DNA of 64,000 nt, taken from the NCBI GenBank assembly GCA_037176725.1, contig JAZBRS010000049.1, forward strand, positions 31,612,001-31,676,000. Direction: 5' to 3'. Of the stretch, positions 34,076 to 44,306 are shown in pieces. A program made the position numbers and the translations under genes. Source of the stretch: Posidonia oceanica (Eukaryota > Streptophyta > Magnoliopsida > Alismatales > Posidoniaceae). Every line of letters begins with the position of its first letter. The first letter of the stretch is position 1. The notes under the pieces were generated by a model. The model was not told the origin of the DNA and did no database searches. It saw nothing but the letters and a program-made list of their open reading frames with translations.

Positions 34076-37000
34076 TGTTGACACCCCATTTTGACAGGCT
34101 TGAACCAATTGGGACCTTCTGGTGACTTCTGGATCTAAACCTAGGTCAAAACTACACCAATCCTCTTCATCTTACCCTTCAAAACAAGCCTAAACTTGAC
34201 CTAAGCCTACACCTATTTCCCAAACCCAAAACTTACCCAAAAACCATAGGAAAATCCATCACCCCCTACTTAGCAAACCTACCCAAACACTTAGAAATAC
34301 TCAACCCGAAACCATTCCCAAAAACCCTAGAAAGCCTAGGTAAAACTACCCCTTTTCTACACCTCAAAACCCTTCCAAAACCTTCTCAAAACTAAACCAA
34401 AGCCCTAGGACCAACACTAGAAACCCTAGGCTACACATTCCCCAACTTTCCCCCCTTTTCAAAACCTTTAAGCCCTCCATTCACCCAAATTATCCTTTTC
34501 TCTCTCTTGGATTATTCTTTTCTCTCTCCTCTCTCTCTCTTGATTATCCCCCTTCTTTTCATCCCCTTTTCTCCTTTTTTCTTGCCTGGCTGTGGGCCCC
34601 CCTTGTGCATCTATCTCTTCTCAATCTTATTCCTATTTTTATCTTATTTTTAGCATTTTCTTTGACTTTCAAAAGAATTATTTTCTTTCAACTCCTCTCT
34701 TTCCCCTTTATTCCTCCTCTTCTCCCTTTTCCTCCTCCTTCTCCTTTTCTTTTTCTTTCTTTTACCAAGTCCCTAAAAAACCCTTAAAAACCTCTAAAAC
34801 TCTAAAACAAAAGGGAAACAAACCAAAACCCTAAGAAAAATAATTAAAAACATTAAACAAACAATTAAAAACCTAAACCCAACTAAATCTAGCTAAAATA
34901 GAAAACTAAGAATGCAAGCTAAAGAATGCAAAACAAACGAAAAGAAAATGCTATAAAATCAAGGAAAAAACTAAAATGTAACCAAAAACAAGCAAAGTAA
35001 AAACCCCCACTAAAAATAATCAAAAAGCAAACCCTAAGAAGAAGGAAAACAATTAAAAACACTAAGACAAATAATTAATGGAAAACTTAACTTAACTAAA
35101 AAGAACAACTTAAAAACTTAATTAAAAAGAAAAAAAAAAGAAGAAACAATCAAAGATTTAAAAGCACTTAATTAAACAAGAGAGACTTAACTAAAAAACA
35201 TCAAGAGAACTTAACAAACAAAAAGATCAAAATATAATTTAAAGAAGACTTAATAAAAATCCTAGAAGACTAAAACCCAAAAATCTAAAGCCCACTCTAA
35301 TTAATCTAAAAACAAACTTTAAAAAAACCCTAATTAACATCCCAAGTATTTAACAAGAAAAACATAATTGAAAAAACAACCTAAAAGGCTTAACAAACAT
35401 TTAATCAAAATAAAAAAACAAATCAAGGACAAAGAAAACCCTTAAAACCCTAATCAAACCCAAAATCCCTCTAAACCTAATTAACTAACCAAAAAGATCA
35501 TTAAAAACTTAATCGAGGTCCTAACCTAAAACACAATCATTCTAATAATTTTATTTATTTTTATTTTATTTTTATCCAATTTATTTCTCCTCTTTTTCCC
35601 TTCCATTTCTCCCATCCTTCCTATTTCTTCTTCTTTTTCTCCTGCTGGGCCCAGTCTGGCCCGTTCCACCTTCTTTCTTTTCTTTCTTTTTCTTTTTTTC
35701 AGCTCGCGGCCTGGCCCGCAACCTTCAGCCCGCCTTCCACCCTTCTTCCTCTTCCTTCTTCTTCCCCAGATTTCTCTTCCTCCTCCCGCGAACGAACTCC
35801 CTCCTCTTCTTTCAAATTCAACTTCTTCCCTCTCCGTCCAATCGGCCTACAGATCGCCTCTCCTCTCTCAGCACTCAACGGATCTTCTGGGAAGGCATTT
35901 ACTGCCCGTCTTCTCGCCGACCGCCTCTCCATCAGCAGCAGTGCTCCCGTCGGTGGGTATTTGAATCCCAACGCGCGTCTGTCCTCCCCAGTTGCTTAAA
36001 AATTTCCAAGCCTTCTCCTCCTTCGACATTTTTTTTTCTCACGTCGTCCTGAGAGAGAAAGCGTCCAGCACCCAGAATCCTTGCAATTCTCCTCCCTTTC
36101 CTCTGCAAAATTCAGACCTTTTCCTCCTCTTCCTCCTCACTGAAACCAACACCGGTTCCAGACCATAAACTGCATCCAATTCCTCCCCCAACCTCACCCA
36201 GAATCCCAGCATCGCAGCCCCTCCATCCCTCAGCCTTTCCACTCCAGAAACTGCCCCCGAACACCCAAAATTCTCAGCAGAACCCAACTCCTTTCCTCCC
36301 AGAAATTCCCGACACCACAGGCCCCCATTTCGTCCCAAACTCCACCCCCTAATCCACCAGATCACCGCCTTCCTAAACTACCCGAGCCTTCAGCCCAACT
36401 CTCACCACAGACCAAGCCTACCACCACAAACACCTACGCCTTTTTTCTGCCCGAAACCACCACACCTGCAAACTCCATCCTCATACCTCCAAAGTCCAAT
36501 TTAACCACCCAGAACCCTTCACCCAACCTCCAGCAAGTCGCCGGCATCCTCCAACTGATCCAGAGAGCAGCAGACATCCATCCCCACCACCGGTGACCAG
36601 CTGTGAACCCACCAAGCCCACTTATCGCGCCGATCTTCGCAGCTGCCCTCCGATCATTCAGCAAGCTCCGGAGCAATGCACTGAGCAGAACCGACGCCCA
36701 GAAGCCATCGAAGACGCCCGCAGCAGCCAGACCGAGCTCACTGTCCTCTGCAAAGTCGACCAACGTCGGGGGGACTCCTCAGCCACGGAAACAGGTAGCT
36801 TTCTTCACCCGTAGATTAGTCTTCCTCCTCTCTTGCTTTTCCGTCCATCAGATTGGGATTTCTCTCTCTCCTGCGCCGAGTCAACGTCGGGTCAACTCTG
36901 TCTTCTCCAGCGAGCTTCGAGCTCGTCCCGCCACTTCGGTCTGCAGAACGTCGTTCCAACCAGCGCCCCAGCTCCGCACGGACCCCAGAAGCATGTCTCT

Positions 37001-39990
37001 GCCGTCAGAACTCGCCGACGTTGCGCTGATCGGCCGGCCTACCTCCGAGCAGGTCTGCAGACCTCCGGCGTCTCCTCCGGCCTGCTCCAGGCAGCGTCGT
37101 TGCTCGCCGATGCTGCTCCGGTCTCCGTCGAGCTCTGGTGAAGCCCGCCTGCCGGTCTACACCGCACCAGCACCCCCTTTGCTCCCTCTGTCGGCCACTG
37201 GTAGCAACTGCTACAGTGGTCGACGATCGGAATGTTACTGTGCCTTTATTTTCTGCTATCTTGGCTATTTTACTGCATATTGCATTTTTGGTCTCAGTTC
37301 TTGCTTATTTGCTCTCAGGTCCTTTATTTGATTAAATCTGTTTAATTCTGAATTAAAACCATATAAAATTGCATGAAAAATATGTAGTTTTCTTTATTTG
37401 CATGTCAGTCCTTTTACTGTGCTTTCCTTCAGTAATAAATTTGATTCTAGCCCTCCAGCTTTTGATTATTGCATGTTAGTCCTGCAGTTGATTAATTTGA
37501 TTTAATGTTCTAAGTTTGCCATATAAAATTGCATTTTAGGTCCTTACTGTTTTCTATAATTGCAATTTAGTCCTCTGTCCTGTTAACTTAGCTTTTATTT
37601 TCCAATTTTTGCTTACTGCATTGCATTATTTCCCCCATGTTTTTTGATTTTTGCATATAGGACCTTCCTCAATGCACAGTAGTCATTTAAATGCATATTT
37701 TGCTTATAAAATTGCATTTTTGACCCTGCATAATTTGAAAATTGCACATTAGCCCTCTGCTTGTCATTTAAATGCATATTTTGCTTATAAAATCGCATTT
37801 TTGACCCTGCATGATTTGAAAATTGCACATAGGTCCTCTGCATGCTTATAAAAATCATTTAAATGCATATTTTGCTTATAAAATTGCATTTCAGCCCCCA
37901 CATGATTGGAAAATTGCATATAGGTCCCCCATCTGCATTCCTAGACCCACTAGACCCCTGTTTTGTTGGAAAAATTGCATTTTGGACCCTAATGATTTCA
38001 AAATTGCATTCTAAACTGCCACATGGTTTCAAAACTTGTCCTGATGCATGCTCATCTTGGAAAATTGCATTTTAAACCCTGTCTTTTGTAAAATTGCATG
38101 CAGACCCTCCTTTTTTCAAAATCCTTGCACAAAAGCCCCAAACTTTTCAAAACCTTCGCATTTTGACCCCCATCCTTTCAAAAATTGCATTTAAATCCCC
38201 AATTTTCTGAAAAATCACCCCTAAGTCTTTTCTTGCATTCTGCATGCATTGCACTCATGCATTCTTGCATTTGGCATCCTTTGCACACACTTAAACACTC
38301 CTAGCTCCCATTTACATGGGAGGACCTGTTTTGCACACCCCTAGGACCTCCTGTACACTTAGATCCATTCTTCTCCCCTGTTCTGGCCTTTCTGCCTTGA
38401 AGCTGGGATATCTTCCAATCCGACCGTTGGATCTTCTCAAACAAGCTACCTGGACGACCCCGGCGGAGCGCTCTTCAGCATGGACCAAGCAGATCTCAGA
38501 TCAGGCCTCAGATTTTCCAGGTAAGTCCTTCTGAACCCCTGCACAGCATTCATTTGCATACCATTTGCATTGCATACATCGTTTTCGCTTTTTGTTTCCT
38601 CGAACATGTAGAATAGGACTTCCTCTTCTTATCTACCAATTCTGCTCCCCCTTTCGCGTATTCCCAAGCGTTTTGTGTTGCGTTTCCCCTGGATTCACCA
38701 CTTATTACGACTTTCTTCCCCCTTTTCCACGATCCGATCACGCCGCGAGCTTTGGGCAGCGTGCGAGACACATCGTGGGGCGGTTTAGTGGGAAACAGTC
38801 ACAAAGCGGTGGCAATCCCTCCACTTGCTCATTTTCCCCATTGTAGGTCTTCACACCTACTCTGCGTGGCCCTTAAACAGTGTCTGTTCTCATACACGCA
38901 CTGTTTGCTTCTCCTTTCGCTTTTCTTATCCTCTCTCTTTGCATTTGCATCTGCATGGTTTTGTCGAGGTTTTATTCTGCCGCTTTTGGCACTGTTTTGC
39001 GTGCCCTCTTTGCTTTTGGCACCGTTTTGCGTGCCCGCTTCGCTTTTGGCACCATTTCGCGTACCTGCTTTGTTTTTGGCACCGTTTTGCGTGCCCGCTT
39101 CGCTTTTGGCACCGTTTCGCATGCCCGCTTTGTTTTCGGCACCGTTTTGCGTGCCCGCTTCGCTTTTGGCACCGTTTTGCATGCCCGCTTTGTCTTTGGC
39201 ACCATTTTGCGTGCCCGCTTTGCTTTTGGCACCGTTTTGCATGCCCGCTTTGTTTTTGGCACTGTTTTGGGTACCGATCTTGTCTTCTTGCACCGTTTTG
39301 CGTGCCGCTCTCGTTTCTTGCATTATTTCGCGTGCTTTACGTCGTTTTCTCTTGCATGTCGCCTGCATTGCTTGGTTTTATCGTCGTCTTGCTTTTTCGC
39401 TTACATTTGCATATAGGGCAGTGATGCTTACTGCCCTGGAGTTCTCACGAGCCAGGTTTCGCCCGGTTCGGAACACAGACAGCGCTGCTGAGCACTTAGA
39501 CTGCACGTTTACTTTTCTTGCATTGCATCCTACCACTTAGAGCACACCTATGAGCATTCATTCTGGCATTTAGGCATTCAAATCTGCATTTCCCTGCGTA
39601 TGCGAGCGTAAGCCTAGAAAGACCGATTCTCGGGCATGTCGAGGGTGCCTAACACCTTCCCCGCACGTAACAGGAGTCCTTGCCCAGTCTTTTGGCCCGC
39701 AATGACCATATCGCCCTTATCCTAGGCATGAGTCATCTCATTTGCATGTATTTGCATTTGTTTTCCTTTGCATTGCTTTGCTTTGCATTTCTTGCTTGGT
39801 TTTGCGTGTTAACTCATGCATTTCCCCCGATTTTCCTTGTCTCCCGATAATAGACACGGTGGCGACTCTGAATTGTCTTATCTTCTTCTTTTCTTATCTT
39901 TTCTCCTCTGTTTTAAGTGTTTTTGAGTTGAGCCCTCCTCCTTGGACATCGCCGCCAATAGTAAGCCTGATTCTGATTGGGATTACTACA
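34076..39990 (+). repeat. LTR-F, 3' LTR of element F (5915 bp)
   Basis: Starts TGTTGACACCCC, ends GGGATTACTACA. It runs parallel to LTR-E along its full length: A/C-rich stretch (34800-35540), GC-rich island (35700-37210), ATTGCATTT stretch (37370-38200), 30-bp array (38986-39280), and conserved blocks (39415-39500, 39613-39683, 39845-39880). It lacks the 45-bp segment at the 3' end. The 242-codon open frame at 36603-37331 lies in the island and is not intact in LTR-E. Confidence 0.9.
38986..39280 (+). repeat. 30-bp minisatellite in LTR-F
   Basis: About ten units of the TTTGGCACCGTTTTGCGTGC family, one fewer than in LTR-E. Long open frames on both strands derive from it. Confidence 0.9.
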
Positions 39991-40930
39991 CTTCCCGTCT
40001 GATCCAGAGCCCCAAACAGCCCTCAAACCTCTCCCAATTCCTCCCCCAAATCCACCCAAACAACCACCATTTCAGGCCTTCCTTCCACGCCCCGAACCAC
40101 CTCTGAATCACCCTCCATCACCCTAAAAACACAGGAAAACCCAACACCCCCTCCTCTCAAAATTCCGAGCCCACCAGACCACCAAGTCCCTCCAAACCCC
40201 ACCTAGCAACTCCCCAGAATCTCACCTTCTCAGAGCACCTGAGCTTCAGCTCTAACCCTCACCACAGACCAAATCCATCACCACAAACACCTGCAATCCA
40301 TTCTGCCCAGAAATCAACCCAGCAGCCCTCTCCTTCTCCAAGCCTCCACTGACCCTCCTGAGCATCCAGAAACACTCACGAACCCTCCAGAAGCTCGCTG
40401 GTACCCTCCAATCGATCCAGAGAGCAGCAGACACCTCCCCCCATCTCCGGCAGCCTCTGCCGAACTCATTGAAGCGAAATCCTTCTTCGGGCTGCGAAGC
40501 TTCATTCTAGAGATCCAGGAAGCTCCGGAGTACTCCACTGATCCATTCCCACCGCTCCCAGGCCGACGACGACGTCTGCAACCTCCGGACGACCTCCGCC
40601 GGTAAGCTCTGAATCACCAGACGTCGGGGGGACTTCTCAGCCGCGGAATCAGGTACCACTCTTTCCTTTGCATTGCCCCCTTTGCTTGGTTTTGCATGTT
40701 AACTCGTGCATTTCCCCCAGTTTTCCTTGTCTCCCGATAATAGACACGGTGGCGACTCTGAATTGTCTTATCTCCTTCATTTCTTATCTTTTCTCCTCTG
40801 TTTTAAGTGTTTTCGAGTTGAGCCCTCCTCCTCGGACATAGCCGCTTATAGTGAGCCTGATTCCGATCGGTGCACGCGAGCTTTCGGCAGTGTGCATGGA
40901 CGAGCTGAACATCGGGATTACTACAATGTC

Positions 40931-42015
40931 GCAATAGGGGCGTCAGTAAGGAAAAAAACTCAAGCTCCAGCTAAAGAACTTGCTCACTGACCTGTTCGAT
41001 AAGGCACAAGGCAAACAAAAGCAGGTGTTAGAACCTGAAGGTAAAATGCAGATGCTTGACATGAATGTCATGAATGCAGATGTATGCTTTCTAGCATGCT
41101 CTCCCTCACCAGTCTAGTTTGTCCTAGTAGGCTATCTACTTCGGACACTCACGGGTGTATGGGTCGCTGACTTAGGCTAGAAAAAAGTAGGTCCTACGTC
41201 TAAATCCTGGCCAAAGCTCAGGCAGTGATGGGGTGGTGCTTTAGGAGCCTCAGCCTTGCCAAAGCATGGGCGGTACCCTCTACTCACACCGACGCGACCC
41301 TTGACAAGGGGGGATAGACCGACCAACTTTGCACCAAGCCAAGTGAAGGGGCAAGAGACCGGGACTATCCTTCTCAGACTGTAGGTGGACTTAGATGAGA
41401 AGATACATGCCTTATATGATGCTTTATGCAAATGCTTAGAGTTTTTTATTTTGAACATTTTATTAACTCCAAGGGGATGCAGTTGTGTTGCAGTCTCTAG
41501 TTGCTCCTAGAGTTGCTTTTACTTGCCATTTCTAGTTAGCCATGGGGGAAGCAATCAGTCTCTAATTGTCCTTAGGCTTAATGCAAAAAGGGGAAGAAAA
41601 TCACCAATCATGGCAAGCCGGCAACAAGCATCATTTGGCAAAAGGCAATGCGCATAGTATGTGCTAGTGTCGTGATCATAATCAATGAAAATGAAAGACA
41701 AACAGCACATCAAAAGGCATATGCAAGCACGACATGTGTATTGGAGCAGTGGACATGGCATATTTGTGCAAATAAACCAAGCATCAGGCAAAAGGCATGA
41801 ATTAATGCAATAAATCATGCAAGCAGAACAATTAAATGCTAGAAGCAGGAAAGTGCGCAAATTAAAGCGGTGCATAAGCAGATAAGGCAAATAAATGCTG
41901 AGGCAATAAATAAAGAGCAATGCAATAAGCAAATAAACAAGACAGAATGCTAAGATAAGCAAAGAAGCAAGCCACGTAGAAAGCAGAAGAGTGGAACGAA
42001 AGCTGGAGTCTTGTT
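40931..42015 (-). other. PBS-proximal leader of element H
   Basis: It matches the leader of element A (6370-7420) through shared segments such as CTCCCTCACCA, GGCTAGAAAAA and AATCAGTCTCTAATTGTCCT. No conserved open frame. ATGTC at 40926-40930 is the right copy of the LTR-D duplication. Confidence 0.75.
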
Positions 42016-42033
42016 TCCCCAGCGGAGTCGCCA
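42016..42033 (-). other. Primer binding site, element H
   Basis: On minus it reads TGGCGACTCCGCTGGGGA, identical to element B. One base separates it from the LTR end at 42035. Confidence 0.87.
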
Positions 42034-44306
42034 CTGTAGTAATCTTGAAATTTGGATCGTCCATGCACGATGCCAAAGCTCGCGTGCACCGATCGGAGTA
42101 GGTTCACTATATGCGGGTGAATCTGAGGAGGAAACTCGACTCAAAAACACCAAAAGTAGAGACAAATGCCAAGAAAGATAAAGAAAAAGACATAGAGTCA
42201 CCACCTGATTTATTAAAAGGAAAAATTAGGAAAATCGGGGAAAGAACGTGCAAGAAAAGCCAATGCATTTTAGAAAGCATGCAAAGATAAATGCAAATGC
42301 GAGACATAAAGTCAAATGCAATCCAGAGAAAGGGCAAGGACTCCTGTTACACGCGGGGAAGGTGTTAGGCACCCCTGACACGTTTGAGGAATCGGTCTTT
42401 CTTACTGATCCACAAAGTGTGGCAAAATGTTGCCGCAAAGCGCCGGTTTATATTCGCCCTAAGGTGGTATGCAAGATGCAATTAATAAACCATGCAAAGC
42501 TTAGCAAACTTGTTTAAAAGCAATTAAAGCAATGTTAAAGCATTGCAAATAGGTGATAAGCATGCGAGAAGCAAAACAAAAGCTATGCAGGTCGAGTAAA
42601 CAAAGCAGGGCAGCAGAAGGAGGCTATGTCCACTGCCTGAGATGCTGCTGGAGTCGCCTGCCATAGGGGCGGCAGTGCCTGTCGCCGATAGAGCTGGTGG
42701 TAGAGAGCACTTCTCCTGCTGCTTCGAACACTTGCAATCATCGCGAAGGAAAGCTTATGCAAAACTTGAAATCGGCGATAAAACTGTCGATATGCATGCT
42801 ATGAGGCAAAGCTAGCATAAAAACAAGGCGGGGGACCGCAAGCGAATGGCGCAGACCTGATGGCTGAACTGCAGCCAGGTCACTGCTGAGAGCAGCAACG
42901 GAGCTGGGTCACCACTATTAGTGGTGCCAGACTCAGTCACTAGGGTCCCAGGTGACACAACCATGCACAGTTTGGCAAACAACGGCCTTTGCTGCAAAAA
43001 ACGAAGCATGTGGACTATGTGACAGCGAAAACTAAGCATGCAGAAATACGAAGGGCATATCCACGAGCAAAATCATGCAATTGCTTTGCAAAATGGCTAA
43101 ATGGGTCGCAAGCTACGACGGCCCAAAGTCCGACCGGCGGGCTGCTGAAATACAGTTGAGTCGCTTATGTGAGAGGCGGCTCAACTAGCAGTCCTGACCC
43201 AACTTTAAAGCTAGATCTCGAACCCAAACCATGCAAGATTTGAAATCTAATGATGCAATCATGCAGAGCAATAAACCACGATTATAATGAAGCAAAAATC
43301 ATGCAAATCGGAGCTCTAGGCAGCGAGATACGCTGATGCAAAGCCCGGTCGACGATCTGCTTGAGTTGCAGGTTAGTCGCCGCCTAGAGCAGCGTCACAC
43401 CTGCAACTTGGCAGACCAAACCACGGACTTTGGAGCCAAATCTCACTCCACACGTGATGCCAAATACGCAACTAAACATGCAAAGCTAAAGACCAAACAT
43501 CCATAAATGCATAGGAACAAACAGCATGCAAGCAGGTGGTCGGAATCGGCTAGAGTGTCAGCCCAAAGATCGGTCGACGACAGTTGCAGTTGCAGGTCAG
43601 TCGCCGCCTAGAGGGACGCCTGACCTGGCAGTCTGGTGGACAGACTTCAATGGCAAACTGCAAGCTCCAGTCGATGCGAAAAGGGCTGGGGAGGATCGAG
43701 AAACATCGACGACGTTCCCATGAGTCCAAACACACCTTTGGAGTGGGAAACGATGGCTTGGAACGCTCCACCCACCTCTACCTCTTTGTGCCGCCGGAAT
43801 CCGTTGGAGGTCGGCCGCACGAGGGGCCAACGACCTAAGGGAATGGCTGGGAAGCGTCGAGTGGTAGAGGGGAGTGCGTGGGAGTGTTCGTAGGCTAAGA
43901 AAAGGGACTGGGGTCCCATTCCCGCCTCCGCTGGCAGCTTGCCGGCGTTGCCGTAGCACCTTGGTCCTTGGCCCAACCAAGGGCACAAGAAGGGGAACGG
44001 CCTGCGCGGCCGTGAAGGGAGGAGGTCCGGGAAAATTCCCGGACCCTCAAGCATGCAAATGGGTTAAAGGTTCGACCTCAGGAGCTCACCGGAGTTGGCG
44101 GACAGGAGGTGAAGATGCTTGCCAACGATGGGTTCGACAAGCAAATGTGGGTGTAGGAAGGCAAGGAATCACTTAGGGAAGGAGGGGATCGTAGAAGAAA
44201 GGTCAGGGGATTGCAAGGGAGCTCTCAGAATGCCAATGTGGTGCTTGCGTGAGTGGGTGTGATGGGTTGAAGTGGCGGTGGTTGCATGGGTTTTGTTCAA
44301 CGGTGC

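Larger units (their letters stand above)
23751..39990 (+). mobile_element. Element F: non-autonomous Ogre-like element with ORF1 and hairpin minisatellites
   Basis: Bounded by TGTTGACACC at 23751 and ATTACTACA at 39990, with perfect 5-bp duplications CTTCC (23746-23750, 39991-39995) inside LTR-D. The order is an 88-bp remnant of the 5' LTR, leader, ORF1 (holding solo LTR-E), spacer with hairpins, three minisatellites, spacer, polypurine tract and a full 3' LTR. No gag, protease, RT, RNase H or integrase was found. Element K is a second member in the opposite orientation. The missing PBS shows that part of the 5' LTR was deleted after insertion. Confidence 0.87.
21702..40925 (+). repeat. LTR-D, solo LTR interrupted by element F
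   Basis: It starts TGTTGACACCCC at 21702 and ends GGGATTACTACA at 40925, flanked by GTGTC and ATGTC. No internal element sequence is attached, so it is a solo LTR. Its own sequence is 21702-23750 plus 39996-40925, about 3 kb. A gap of about 2.8 kb compared with LTR-E lies near 40650, where the sequence jumps from the GC-rich island to the GGTTTTGCATGTTAACTC stretch; this removes the 30-bp array and the GTGCCTAACACC block. It keeps the 45-bp segment near its 3' end that E, F, C and K lack. Confidence 0.88.

Noticed and set aside
36603..37331. 242-codon frame in LTR-F
   Set aside because: It lies in the same LTR island; in LTR-E the frame is broken into shorter pieces.
42016..42033. Possible tRNA gene because the sequence matches a tRNA 3' end
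   Set aside because: Only the 18-base acceptor-side match is present, next to an LTR; it is a primer binding site. No cloverleaf was seen here or elsewhere.
43550..44180. Overlapping GC-rich frames in LTR-H that might be a captured gene
   Set aside because: Several frames are open at once, no domain is seen, and they lie within LTR boundaries defined by TGT...ACA and the PBS.
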